A stretch of 64,000 nt of DNA from Gaiellasilicea sp963811885 (GTDB taxonomy: Bacteria; Actinomycetota; Thermoleophilia; Gaiellales; Gaiellaceae). Position 1 is the first letter of the stretch; each line of letters starts with the position of its first letter. This document shows positions 38,200-47,026 of this stretch, piece after piece. The stretch spans positions 248,001 to 312,000 of the forward strand of contig CAWETB010000015.1 in assembly GCA_963811885.1 (NCBI GenBank), given 5' to 3'. The notes under the pieces are model-generated. The model was not told the DNA's origin and ran no database searches. It worked only from the letters and a program-made list of their open reading frames with translations. The translations under genes were made by a program, and so were the position numbers.

Positions 38200-38832
38200 C
38201 CGCTCGAAGGTCACGCCGATCGCGTCCGCGACCGGCTCGAACTCCGCTGCCGGCCAGACGAAGACGTCGTCGCGTTCGATCAGGTCTGCGAGTGCGCGCC
38301 GCAGCGTCGGATCCTCGGAGCGCGTCAGCACGGCCTGGGCGTAGCTCCGCGCCCACAGCTCCTTGGACGAGGTGAAGTAGCGGCGGCGCGAGCGGCCGAC
38401 GCCTGCCGGAAGCCGCGACGGCAGCCGCGAGACCGCCGTCCGCCAGTCCGCGAACGCGCCGTCCTGCCCCGATGCCCACGTGGCGCCGAGCTCGTGGCCG
38501 AGCTGGTGGTCGACGAAGTGCCCGAGCTCGTGCAGGAAGCTGAGCGCGACGCGGTCGTGGCGCCGCGAGACGCGCAGGTCGACCGGGTCGCCGTCGCGGA
38601 GCCGGTAGCAGCCGCTCTGGCTCGTCGTCGAGGTCGCACGCACCGGCACGGGCTCGAGGTCGGAGTGGAGGACGTGCAGCGCGCTCGCCGCCGCCAGCGC
38701 CCGGGCGAGCTCCGGATACAGCGGGCTGCGCCGCGGCAGCTGCACGAGGTCGGACAGGCGGCGCAGGCGCGGCTCGCCGCTCCTCGGGACCGCAGGCGGC
38801 CGGCGCCGGGGCTGTCTGCGGCGTCGGCGCAT
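38158..38832 (-). CDS. Putative zinc metalloprotease-like protein (HELGH motif)
   Basis: 224 residues. A very basic Arg-rich N terminus is followed by a domain with ALSFLHELGHFVDHQLG, an HExxH zinc signature with a plausible further ligand downstream. No signal peptide or membrane span is evident. Similar gluzincin-like hypothetical proteins occur in Actinomycetota. ATG 38832 is preceded by minus-strand TAGATT and 6 bases. Catalytic activity is inference from the motif. Confidence 0.65.
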   Translation of the reverse strand: MRRRRRQPRRRPPAVPRSGEPRLRRLSDLVQLPRRSPLYPELARALAAASALHVLHSDLEPVPVRATSTTSQSGCYRLRDGDPVDLRVSRRHDRVALSFLHELGHFVDHQLGHELGATWASGQDGAFADWRTAVSRLPSRLPAGVGRSRRRYFTSSKELWARSYAQAVLTRSEDPTLRRALADLIERDDVFVWPAAEFEPVADAIGVTFERLGLLRDPRVAVAA

Positions 38833-38838
38833 GGGCTG

Positions 38839-38844
38839 AATCTA
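38839..38844 (-). promoter_or_regulatory. TAGATT -10 element of the HELGH protein gene
   Basis: Minus-strand TAGATT followed by 6 bases and ATG at 38832, the same hexamer and spacing as for the antiporter at 2230. This is a leaderless-type start. Confidence 0.4.
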
Positions 38845-38877
38845 CGGGTGCGGCCGGACGCGGCCGATACAGGTCAG

Positions 38878-39471
38878 ATGCGCGTCGTCGTCCTGCTCCT
38901 GATCCCGATCTTCCTCTTCTCCGCCTGGCAGTACACGCGCCGGGAGGAGAACGAGAACCGCCTCGCGCTCGTGGCGAGCGAGGTCGCGCTGCGGGACGTC
39001 GACGTCAGCTGTCCCGGCTTCTGGATGCGTCTCGTCGAGATCACCCCGAACGCGGGCTGGGTCGACTTCGACGAGCATGGTCGGCCGTCGGACGAGACGA
39101 GCCTGTCTGCGTCGACCTGCTCGAGTCTCGAGCACGTCTGGCGCGGGAAGCAGCGATCCTTCGGCTGCCTGCTCGCCGGCGGCTGCAGCCGCGGGACGCT
39201 CGACGCGGTCAGCGGCGTCGTCACGCTCGCGCACGAGTCCTGGCACCTGCGCGGGATCCTCGACGAGGCGCGGACGCAGTGCTACGCCGTCCAGACCGCG
39301 GAGAGGGTCGCGCGAAGCCTTGGCATCGAGGCCGAGGACGCTCGGGCGCTCGCGGCGCGTGTCGCCGCGGACGACGCCCGCGAGCCCGTCGGGCAGTACC
39401 ACTCGACCGAATGTCGGCCCGGAGGCCTCTTCGACCTCCACCCGGACACGCCCGACTGGCCCAGTAGCTAG
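38878..39471 (+). CDS. Membrane-anchored protein with HESWH motif
   Basis: 197 residues. N-terminal signal-anchor MRVVVLLLIPIFLFSAW, then an extracytoplasmic domain with six or more Cys and the segment VVTLAHESWHLRGILDEA. HESWH fits the HExxH zinc signature, followed by EARTQCYAVQ, a plausible third-ligand region. It is divergent from another HExxH protein. I read it as a possible extracytoplasmic metallopeptidase, but no family is recognised. Confidence 0.6.
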   Translation: MRVVVLLLIPIFLFSAWQYTRREENENRLALVASEVALRDVDVSCPGFWMRLVEITPNAGWVDFDEHGRPSDETSLSASTCSSLEHVWRGKQRSFGCLLAGGCSRGTLDAVSGVVTLAHESWHLRGILDEARTQCYAVQTAERVARSLGIEAEDARALAARVAADDAREPVGQYHSTECRPGGLFDLHPDTPDWPSS

Positions 39472-41539
39472 CCGCGCTGGACGAACACGCACGGCCGCCC
39501 GTCGCCGGGAAGCGGCGAGCTGCGCCTGCCGGCGACGACGAACATGCCCTCATCCACGTCCGGCAGCTCGAGCGGGGTGCTCGGGGCCGGGGGAGGACCG
39601 TCGCGCGAGATCAGCTCGTAGCGCTCGTCGAGCTGGACGAAGACCAGGTGGCTCGCGGGTACGACCGGATCGGGCTCATCCGGTTCCGGCGGTACGGGTG
39701 CGTTGCGCAGCTGCTCGACTTCCTCGCGCAGCCGCTCGTTCAGCTCCTCGAGCCGATGCAGGTCGTGCTGGTGCCTCTCGGTCAGCTCGGCCAGCTCGCG
39801 CTCGCGGTCGGCCGATTCCGCGAGTTCGCGCTCGCGGCTCTCCAGCTGCTCGCGGAGCTCCCGCTTGCGCTCCTGCACCTTGCCGTCGCGGTCGAGGCGC
39901 TCGGCCAGTTCGGCGAGCTCGCGCTCGCGGCCCTCGGCCAGCTCTCGCAGTTCCCGCTCGCGCTCGTGCGACTCCGCGAGTTCGCGCTCGCGGCTCTCGG
40001 CCAGGTCTGAAAGCTCTGCCGCGCGCTGGGACAGCTCTGCGAGCTCGCGCTGGCGGCTCTCGGCGAGCTCCGTCAGTTCGCGCTCGCGATTCTCGGCGTG
40101 CTCGCTGAGTTGGCGCTCGCGCTCGGCCAGCTCGGCAAGTTCGCGCTCGCGGCCCTCGGCGCGCTCAGTGAGCTCGCGCTCATGCTCGCTCCGCTCGGTC
40201 GCGACGCGCTCGCGGTGCTCGGCCAGTTCTGCAAGCTCGCGCTCGCGGCTCTCGGCCAGCTCTCGCAGCTCCACTTCGCGCTCGGCCGACGCTGCGAGGT
40301 CGCGCTCGCGGCTCTCGGCCAGCTCTGCGAGCTGTTGCTCGCGGGTCTCGACAAGCGCTCGGAGCTCGCGCTCGCGGTCGGCCAGCTCGCCGTCGCGATC
40401 GCGCTGTTCGGCCTGTTCTGTGAGCTCGCGTTCGCGCTGCTCGGCCAGCTCTCGAGTTCCCGCTCGCGCTCCGCCGACTCTGCGAGCTCGCGCTCGCGGC
40501 TTTCGGTCAGCTCGGAGAGCTCTTGCACGCGGCCGGCCAGCTCTGCGAGCTCGCGCTCACGGCTCTCGGCGAGCTCCGTGAGTTCGCGCTCGCGGTTCTC
40601 GGAGCGCTCGCTGAGCTCGCGCGCAGCTCGGTCATCTCCGCGAGGTCGTGCTCGCGGCTCTCGGCCAGCTCTCGAAGTCCTCGTTCGCGCTCGGCCGACT
40701 CGGCGAGCTCGCGTTCGCGGCTCTCGGCCAGGTCTGAGAGCTCACGTGCGCGCTCGGTCAGCTCTGCAAGCTCGCGCTGGTGGTTCTCTGCGAGCTCGGC
40801 CAGCTCGCGCTCGCGGTTCTGCGTCTGTTCCTCGAATTGGCGCTCGCGCTCGGCGAGCTCGGCGACCGCACGGTCCCGGCTCTCGGCCAGCTCTGCGAGC
40901 TCGCGCTCGCGGCTCTCGGCGACCTGCGCGACGTCGCGTTCGCGGCTCTCGAGCAGCTCAGCCAGCTCTCGCCCGCGGCTCTCGGCGAGCTCGGTCAGCT
41001 CGCGCTCGCGCTCTGCAAGACCCGCGAGCTCACGTGCGCGGCTCTCGGCTTGCTCCGCGAGCTCGCGTTCGTGCTCGGCGAGTGCCGCCTCCGCGGCGGC
41101 GAGCTTCGCCCACTGCTCCTCGAGCTGGGCGAGGAGGGCCGCTTCGCCGGAGTCCGAGGCCTGCTCGGGCGCCGGAGTGAACTCGTAGATCTCAGCCTCG
41201 CCCTCCGGCTCGACATCGCGACTCGACCGCGGCATCGGCGTCGGCGTCGGGCACGAGCTGGACGACGCGCTTCCGGTCGCTCTCGTGCCGCCGTTGGATC
41301 TCGGAACGGAGCCCGGTGCCGAAGCCCTTCTCCGTCGTCAACTCGATCCCGTACTGGGCCGCAAGCGCGCTCGCGAGCTCAGGCCCGGAGACGAAGCCCA
41401 GCTTGACGATCGTCTCGCCGAGGCGCTGCCCCGTCACCTGCTGCTCCGCGAGCGCCTTCTCGAGCTCGTCGCCCGTGAGCAGTCCACGCTCGACGAGAAG
41501 TCGTCCGAGGGGCCGCCAGGTGATGTGGGCCGCTTCCAC
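39468..41539 (-). CDS. MshEN-domain, long hendecad coiled-coil protein (three frameshifts)
   Basis: About 690 residues when indels near 41222, 40628 and 40452 are repaired. The N terminus carries two 24-residue MshEN motifs, beginning PLGRLLVERGLLTGDEL and RLGETIVKLGFVSGPEL and each ending in Q. They are separated by exactly 5 residues, the layout of the cyclic-di-GMP-binding MshEN domain of type IV pilus and type II secretion ATPases. A linker leads to about 470 residues of 11-residue repeats (RERELAELAES type). A Pro-rich hinge and a 65-residue globular C-terminal domain (SHLVFVQLDERYELISRDG, SPLPGDGRPCVFVQRG) follow. No ATPase domain, signal or membrane span is present. GTG 41539 is the most likely start. 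Confidence 0.7.
39720..41140 (-). repeat. 33-bp tandem coding repeats (hendecad coiled coil)
   Basis: Degenerate direct repeats of 33 bp, some of 30 bp, on the coding strand approximate CGCGAGCGCGAGCTCGC plus AGAGCTGGCCGAGAGC. About 43 units encode R-E-R-E-L-A-E-L-A-E-S-like 11-mers. Units differ by scattered substitutions, so this is an old expanded repeat and not an assembly duplication. Confidence 0.8.
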
Positions 41540-41667
41540 CAAGTCTCTATCGGCAGCGGTGCCCGGTGGGGCAAGTACGTCGTGCGAAATGCCCCGAAAG
41601 GGGTAGCTCGCGGCGCACCTGGTGAGATGATGGCCGACGGTCCAGCCACGACAGAGAGGAGCGGCCG

Positions 41668-41988
41668 ATGTACGCACGCATCGCTCGATTCGAGGGCGGC
41701 GATCCCGGTGCAGTCGACGAGCAGATCTCGGAGATGCGGAGGCAGGTCGAGGGCGACGTGCCCGCGGACGCGCCCCCGGAGGTGCGCACGCTGATGGAGA
41801 CGGTGGCGCGCTTCATGCAGCTCGTCGATCGCGAGTCCGCGACGTTCGTCGGGATCACGTTCTGCGAGACGGAGGACGACATGCGCCGCGCGGACGAGGC
41901 GCTCAACACCATGTCGCCGGGGACGGGCGGCGGCGGCCGCACGGCGGTCGACATCTTCGAGGTGGCGATCGACCGGAGCTTCCGCTAG
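41668..41988 (+). CDS. Small ABM-like dimeric alpha/beta-barrel protein
   Basis: 106 residues. It begins MYARIARFEGGDPGAVDEQI and later has FVGITFCETEDDMRRADEAL. The alternating beta-alpha-beta pattern resembles the antibiotic-biosynthesis-monooxygenase-like fold. ATG 41668 follows GAGAGGAG at 8-9 bases, a standard ribosome site, unlike many genes here. It overlaps the convergent rlmN by 4 bases. The upstream gap to 41540 is shared with the divergent coiled-coil gene and holds a CCCC-GAAA-GGGG hairpin (41592-41603). Function unknown. Confidence 0.65.
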   Translation: MYARIARFEGGDPGAVDEQISEMRRQVEGDVPADAPPEVRTLMETVARFMQLVDRESATFVGITFCETEDDMRRADEALNTMSPGTGGGGRTAVDIFEVAIDRSFR

Positions 41989-42966
41989 CGGGTCGCGGCG
42001 AGCTGCCCGCAGGCCGCGGCGATGTCGCGGCCGCGGGTCAGCCGCACCGTGGCCGGCAGCCGCGCCCGGTCGAGCACCGCCTTGAAGGCGGCAATCGCCT
42101 CCCGCGACGAGCCGTCGTACATTCCGGTCGGGTTGTACGGAATCAGGTTGACCTTGAACACCTTCGGATCGAGCAGAGCCGCCAGCTCCTGCGCCCGCTC
42201 GCGGCGCGTCGTTGACGCCGGCGAGCATCACGTACTCGACGAACACCTTCCGGCGGCGCAGTTCGACGTAGCGGCGGCATTCGGCGAGGACGTCGGGCAG
42301 GGGATAGCGGTCGTTGACGGGCATGATCTCGGAGCGGAGCCGCGGGTCGGCGGCGTGGATCGAGAGCGCGAGCCGGATCGGCTCCTCGACCTCGTCGACG
42401 AAGCGCGTCAGGCCCGGCATCCAGCCGACCGTCGAGATCGTCGTGCGGCGGTGGGTGATCCCGATCTCCGGCAGCCGGCGCGCGGCTGCGAGCACCTCGT
42501 CGTAGTTCAGGAACGGCTCACCCATGCCCATGAAGACGAGGTGGTTGACCGGCTCGATCCGGCGGAAGTGGAGCACCTGGTCGAGGATCTCGGACGAGCG
42601 CAGGTTGCGGCCGAAGCGCATCGCGCCGGTGGCACAGAACGTGCACGTGAGCGGACAGCCCGACTGGGACGAGACGCAGACCGAACGGCGGCCGTCCCGG
42701 TAGCGCATCAGCACCGCCTCGACCGGGTGGCCGTCCGCGGTGCGGAAGAGCGCCTTGACCGTCCCGTCCTTCGCCACTGCCTCGTCCTCGACCGTCAGAG
42801 TCGAGAACGGCACCTCCTCGGCGAGCGCGTCGCGCAGCGCCCGCGGCAGGTTCGACATCTCCTCGTAGCCGGCTGCTCCACGCGCCGTCCACTCCCACAC
42901 CTGGCGGGCGCGGAAGGCGGGCTGGTCGAGTGCGGCGAGGGTGTCGTCGAGGAGCTCGAGATTCAC
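41985..42966 (-). CDS. rlmN: 23S rRNA (A2503-C2) methyltransferase RlmN (frameshifted)
   Basis: About 327 residues, radical SAM enzyme methylating 23S A2503 (and tRNA A37). The cluster motif is SQSGCPLTCTFCATG (CxxxCxxC). Other landmarks are FMGMGEPFLNYDEV, ISTVGWMPGL, ALSIHAADPRLRSEIMP and VFVEYVMLAGVND. The last 72 codons lie in another frame (KVNLIPYNPTG). One extra base near 42205 accounts for it. The catalytic Cys of the C-terminal loop is in AAACGQLA. The GTG start overlaps the stop of the upstream SRPBCC-ankyrin gene. Confidence 0.93.
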
Positions 42967-43934
42967 ACGGGCAGGGTAGCCCCGTGCTCCCGCAGGAGCC
43001 GCGCGAGCTCCTCGTTCCCGTTGGCCTCCGCGGTCTGGAGCGGGACGTTCTCGCCGCTGTCGACGCCGTTCGGATCGGCGCCCGCCTCGAGCAGGATCTC
43101 GACCGCCTCGAGCTGTCCGGCGAAGACCGCAGTCCCGAGCGGCCGCACCCGCGCGAACGACGCCTCGGCGAGACGCTCGAGCGGGGCGCCGCGCTCGACG
43201 AGGAGCCGCACGGCGTCGGCGCCGCCGGCGAAGCAGGCGAGATGGAGCGGCGTGAAGCCGTCGTCCGAGAGCGTCGCGGCCAGCCCGGGGTCGGCGTCGA
43301 GGAGCTCTCGCAACCGGTCGACCCGGCCGAGGGCGGCCGCGTCGAACACGTCCAGCTCGACCCCCGCCGCCACTGCTTCGGCTCCGGCGCGGTCGCCCGC
43401 GTACAGCGCCTCGCGCACCGGCGACGTCTGCGGCCGGTTCCAGCCGAGCTCGTCGGCCTGCGACCGGTAATCCGGCAGCAGCTCCTCGAACCGCCGTTGC
43501 CAGGCCTCGAGCTGGATCGCACCGGCGAGGGCGTCGAGGTGCGCGTGCCACCCAGCGGCGTACCCCGCACCCGAGGTGCGGCCGAGGCGCCGGTGGTCGA
43601 GGACGAGCAGCGTGCCGTACTCCTGCGGCTGCAGCTCGAAGCGCACGACCGACTCGTCCTCGCCTGGGAAGCGCCACTCGTACTCGAGCACGCGGGGCTC
43701 GTCCCAGGTGAGGATGCGCCCTTCGGTCGTGCCGTCGTCGAACGCGATCGTCACCCGGCCGCCGACGCCGCCTTCGAACCGCGGCGCCTCGGCGAGCCAC
43801 CGGCGCAGTCGTTGCTGGTCTGTGAGCGCCGACCACAGCTCGTCGGGCGTGAAGTCGTAGAGGCGCTGGAACCGGACGGCGCACCGGTCGTCGTCGTTCC
43901 GCAGCTCGCCGTGTACGGCCTGGGTCTCGGTCAC
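42963..43934 (-). CDS. SRPBCC (AHSA1-type) domain fused to ankyrin repeats
   Basis: 323 residues. The N-terminal half (about 12-160) is an AHSA1-like START fold: VRFQRLYDFTPDELWSALT, RLRRWLAEAP, GRILTWDEPRVLEYEW. The C-terminal half (about 195-320) has at least four ankyrin units (DGFTPLHLACFAGGADAV, GQLEAVEILLEAGADPNGVD). It is coupled upstream to an ArsR regulator and downstream to rlmN by 4-base GTGA overlaps. ArsR-AHSA1 pairs are common, but the ankyrin tail is not. The ligand is unknown. Confidence 0.82.
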   Translation of the reverse strand: MTETQAVHGELRNDDDRCAVRFQRLYDFTPDELWSALTDQQRLRRWLAEAPRFEGGVGGRVTIAFDDGTTEGRILTWDEPRVLEYEWRFPGEDESVVRFELQPQEYGTLLVLDHRRLGRTSGAGYAAGWHAHLDALAGAIQLEAWQRRFEELLPDYRSQADELGWNRPQTSPVREALYAGDRAGAEAVAAGVELDVFDAAALGRVDRLRELLDADPGLAATLSDDGFTPLHLACFAGGADAVRLLVERGAPLERLAEASFARVRPLGTAVFAGQLEAVEILLEAGADPNGVDSGENVPLQTAEANGNEELARLLREHGATLPV

Positions 43935-44249
43935 GTTGTCTCCCTTCGCGTTCTTCGGAGCTCCGTCTCGAGCGCGTCGAGCCGCTGCGCCCAGAACGAG
44001 CGGTAGCGGCCGAGCCAGTCGTCGAGCGCCGCGAGTGGGGCGGGGTCGAGCGAGTAGACGCGCCGCTGGGCGTCCGGCCGCGAGCGGACGAGCCCGTGCT
44101 CGCGGAGCACGCGCAGATGCCGTGAGACCGCAGGCTGGCTGATGGCGAAGTGCGCGTTCAGCTCGCGCGACGTCGTGCTCGCCGCTCCGCGAGCAGCTCG
44201 ACGATGCGTGCGGCGGGTCGGGATCCGCGAGGGCGGCGAGCGCGTCCAT
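43931..44249 (-). CDS. ArsR-family winged-helix repressor (frameshifted)
   Basis: About 106 residues. The start MDALAALADP and the later segment HFAISQPAVSRHLRVLREHGLV (recognition helix) and RRVYSLDPAPLAALDDWL are typical for ArsR regulators that pair with AHSA1 proteins. The region 44172-44220 has lost frame; the translated IVELLAER fits only after two extra bases are removed and one is added back. No metal-binding cysteines are seen. It probably represses its own operon. Confidence 0.8.
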
Positions 44250-44252
44250 GGT

Positions 44253-44277
44253 CTTGTTATATAGCAGATCGGTTATG
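44253..44277. promoter_or_regulatory. AT-rich ArsR promoter/operator candidate
   Basis: An AT-rich island in a GC-rich context holds minus-strand TATATA 8 bases before the arsR ATG. It also has two direct repeats on the plus strand, GTTATAT (44256-44262) and GTTATG (44272-44277), spaced 16 bases. It lies between arsR and the threonine aldolase gene and could control both. Confidence 0.45.
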
Positions 44278-44304
44278 GAAGGCAAGCGGATAGGCTGCGC
44301 GCGC

Positions 44305-45339
44305 GTGATCGACCTCCGCTCGGACACCGCCACCCGGCCGACGCCGGCGATGCGCGCCGCGATCGCGGCCGCCGCCGTCGGCGACGAGCAGCAGCGGCGA
44401 GGACCCGACGGTCAACGAGCTCGAGGAGCGCGCCGCGCACCTGCTCGGCCAGGACGAGGCGATCTTCCTGCCGACCGCGACGATGGCGAACCAGATCGCG
44501 ATCCGCCTCCACACCGAGCTCGGCGACGAGCTGATCGGCGAGGAGAACTGCCACGTCTTCATCTCCGAGCTCGGCGGCCCGGCCGTCCACTCCGGCGTCG
44601 TCACGCGCGGGCTCCCCGGCGTGGCCGGCCGCTACAGCGCCGAGCAGGCCCGCGCTGCCTACCGCGTCCCCGCGATCCACTCGCCGCGGACCCGCCTGCT
44701 CTGGATCGAGAACACCCACAACGCGAGCGGCGGACGGATCTGGCCGCTGGAGGAGATCGGCGAGCTGCACGCGCTCGCGCTCGAGCTCGACCTCGGTTCC
44801 ACCTCGACGGCGCGCGGCTCCTGAACGCAGCGGTCGCGCTCGGCATCGACGCGGCCGAGATCGGCTCGCGCTTCGACACGGTCACGCTCTGCCTCTCGAA
44901 GGGCCTCGGCTGCCCGCTCGGCGCGATCCTCGCCGGCGACTCCGAGGTGATGGCCAACGCGCGGCGGCTGAAGCATCTCTTCGGCGGCGCGATGCGCCAG
45001 GCCGGAATCGTCGCGGCGGCGGGCATCTATGCGCTCGACAACAACGTCGACCGCCTCGCCGACGATCACGCTCGTGCGAAGCGGCTGGCGCTCGGGCTCG
45101 CCGAGGCGGGTCTCGCCGTCGATCCCGACGTCGTCGAGACGAACTTCGTCCAGATCGACGTCGCGCCGCTCTCGAAGGAGGAGGCGATGACGCGGCTGGC
45201 CGAGCAGGGCGTCGGTCTGTCGGCGACGATCCATCCGACGATCCTGCGCGCCGTGACGCACCTCGAGATCTCCGACGAGGACATCGACGTCGCGCTCGAC
45301 GCGATCCCGCGGGCACTGGGAGCGCGTGTCAGCGCCTGA
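44305..45339 (+). CDS. L-threonine aldolase family PLP enzyme (two frameshifts)
   Basis: About 345 residues. Cleaves L-threonine or L-allo-threonine to glycine and acetaldehyde. The family start VIDLRSDTATRPTPAM, the motif GEDPTVNELE, FHLDGARLLN and the PLP lysine region LCLSKGLGCPLGAIL are present. One extra base near 44397 and one missing base near 44806 break the frame and cancel out. GTG 44305 matches the family start; an ATG at 44275 would overlap the operator. Confidence 0.88.
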   Translation: MIDLRSDTATRPTPAMRAAIAAAAVGDEQQRRGPDGQRARGARRAPARPGRGDLPADRDDGEPDRDPPPHRARRRADRRGELPRLHLRARRPGRPLRRRHARAPRRGRPLQRRAGPRCLPRPRDPLAADPPALDREHPQRERRTDLAAGGDRRAARARARARPRFHLDGARLLNAAVALGIDAAEIGSRFDTVTLCLSKGLGCPLGAILAGDSEVMANARRLKHLFGGAMRQAGIVAAAGIYALDNNVDRLADDHARAKRLALGLAEAGLAVDPDVVETNFVQIDVAPLSKEEAMTRLAEQGVGLSATIHPTILRAVTHLEISDEDIDVALDAIPRALGARVSA

Positions 45340-45396
45340 CGCGGCTCCGCGAGGACTTCGAACGCCGGCTCGGCCGCCGCTCAGGCGGAGGAGCGG

Positions 45397-46641
45397 ATGC
45401 CCTCGGTCAGCGCGGCCGTCTTCCGGGACGGCGAGACGCTGTGGGAGCAGGCGCTCGGGCACGCAGACGCGGAGGCGAAGCGCGACGCGACGCCGGAGAC
45501 GCAGTACCGGATCGGCTCGATCACGAAGACCTTCACGGCCGTCGGGATCATGCAGCTGCGCGATGCCGGCGCGCTCTCGCTCGACGATCCGCTCACCGCC
45601 CACCTTCCGGAGAGCGCGCACGGCCCGACGATCGGCCGCATGCTCACGCACTCCTCCGGGCTCCAGCGCGAGCCGCCGGGCGAGATCTGGGAGACGATGA
45701 AGGCGCCGTCGCGCGAAGAGCTGCTCAGCGGGACCGCGGACGCGGAGCAGGTGCTCGATCCGGGTACCTGGTGGCACTACTCGAACCTGGCGTTCGCACT
45801 GCTCGGCGAGGTGGTCGCCCGTGCCCACGGCGGCACCTGGGAGGACGCGCTCCGCGAGCGCATCCTCGAGCCGCTCGGCCTCGAGCGGACGACGCCGGAC
45901 GAGACCGAGCCGGCCGCACGCGGGTACTTCGTCGAGCCCTATTCCGACGCCGTGCGGCTCGAGCCCGAGCTCGATCTCGGCGGCGCCGGTGCGCTCGGCA
46001 AGCTCTGGTCGACGACGGGCGACCTCGCCCGGTGGGGCTCGTTCCTCGTCTCCGGCGACGATCGCGTGCTCTCGGCCGCGACGCTCGAGCAGATGTCGCA
46101 CGTCCGCGCGATGGTCGACCACGCCGGCTGGACCGTGGCCTGGGGGACGGGGCTCGAGCTCTACCGCCGCGGCGAGAGCCTCTTCGTCGGCCACGGCGGG
46201 GCCATGCCCGGGCACCTCGCCGGGCTCGTCGTCGACCGGAAGACGAAGATCGGCGCGGCCGTGCTGACGAACACCGGGGCGGGAGCTTCGCCGGAGAAGC
46301 TGGCGCTCGACCTGGCGACGGCGGCGATCGCCGCGCTGCCCCCGGCGGCCGAGCTCTGGCGGGCCGGCGAGAGGGCGCCGGCCGAGATCGAGCCGCTGCT
46401 CGGGCCGTGGTGGACGGAGGGCCACGAGATGGTGCTCTCGTGGCGGCAGGGCCGGCTCGAGGCGAAGCTGATCGGCGGCGTGCCCGGCCGCGACACGTCC
46501 TACTTCGAGCCCGACGGCGACGATCGTTTCCGCAGCGTCGAGGGCCGCGAGCGCGGCGAGCTGCTCCGCGTCGTCCGCGACGAGGCGGGAGCGATCGAGA
46601 AGCTCTACTTCGCCACGTACCCGCTGCTGCGGTCGCCGTAG
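45397..46641 (+). CDS. Serine beta-lactamase-like hydrolase (class C/esterase family)
   Basis: 414 residues. Catalytic SxxK is GSITKTFTAVG, the tyrosine motif is HYSNLAFALLG (YxN) and the third motif is FVGHGGAMPG. The C-terminal extension after the domain is a beta-rich lipocalin-like part seen in many family members. ATG 45397 has GGAGG 5 bases upstream. A frame open from about 45336 would add RLREDFERRL before it if one extra base near 45372 were removed, so the true N terminus may lie upstream. No signal peptide is seen. Substrate (peptide or ester) unknown. Confidence 0.87.
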   Translation: MPSVSAAVFRDGETLWEQALGHADAEAKRDATPETQYRIGSITKTFTAVGIMQLRDAGALSLDDPLTAHLPESAHGPTIGRMLTHSSGLQREPPGEIWETMKAPSREELLSGTADAEQVLDPGTWWHYSNLAFALLGEVVARAHGGTWEDALRERILEPLGLERTTPDETEPAARGYFVEPYSDAVRLEPELDLGGAGALGKLWSTTGDLARWGSFLVSGDDRVLSAATLEQMSHVRAMVDHAGWTVAWGTGLELYRRGESLFVGHGGAMPGHLAGLVVDRKTKIGAAVLTNTGAGASPEKLALDLATAAIAALPPAAELWRAGERAPAEIEPLLGPWWTEGHEMVLSWRQGRLEAKLIGGVPGRDTSYFEPDGDDRFRSVEGRERGELLRVVRDEAGAIEKLYFATYPLLRSP

Positions 46642-47026
46642 CCCTGTTTCAAGCTGTTTTCGGCGACGCTGGGTGCGCTCAGGTCACGTGAGTCGGGTAG
46701 AAGATTGGTAGAAGGTCCGAGCAGTCGAGCCGCAGGCCGGCCGCGCTCGACGCGCGAATCGGCACGGGCGTCCGGCGAGCATTGCCACCGCGGGCGAGGC
46801 CGTAGGGCACGATCCGTGTCCAACCCCAGTAGGGAAGTCGAAGCCGACCAAGCACCGGGGGAACCCCTCTTCGCGCTTGGGCCGCCTTACGCGGCATCCC
46901 ATTCCCTCGGCTGCTTCCGACCCTAGCGCGATGCCCGTCGCTTTTGTGAGTCGCTTTCCTCGAGCGCACCGGGCGTCTCGAGCAGTACCGATGCCGGCGG
47001 GCGATCGCTCACGTAACGTCACCGCC
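46642..47026. other. 385-base non-coding stretch at the left edge of an islet
   Basis: No convincing gene is found. Short ORFs on both strands lack family features or ribosome sites. Base use is visibly less GC-biased than in neighbouring genes, with several T-rich runs. The only feature is the TAACGT -10 at its right end. It could be a decayed gene or a regulatory region. Confidence 0.4.
47014..47019 (+). promoter_or_regulatory. TAACGT -10, first copy
   Basis: TAACGT, then 7 bases, then ATG 47027. The 15-base block CGTAACGTCACCGCC recurs almost unchanged (CGTAACGTCGCCGGC) in front of the gene at 47597, with identical spacing. Confidence 0.5.

Noticed and set aside
39720..41140. CRISPR-like or satellite repeat
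   Set aside because: The repeats are contiguous, degenerate, in-frame 33-mers encoding a coiled coil, without spacers.
46679..46969. Minus-strand 96-codon ORF in the islet
   Set aside because: Irregular composition, no ribosome site or -10 at a proper distance, and no recognisable motif.
46642..47026. tRNA gene or attachment site at the islet edge
   Set aside because: No T-loop consensus or cloverleaf could be found, and no integrase is present.
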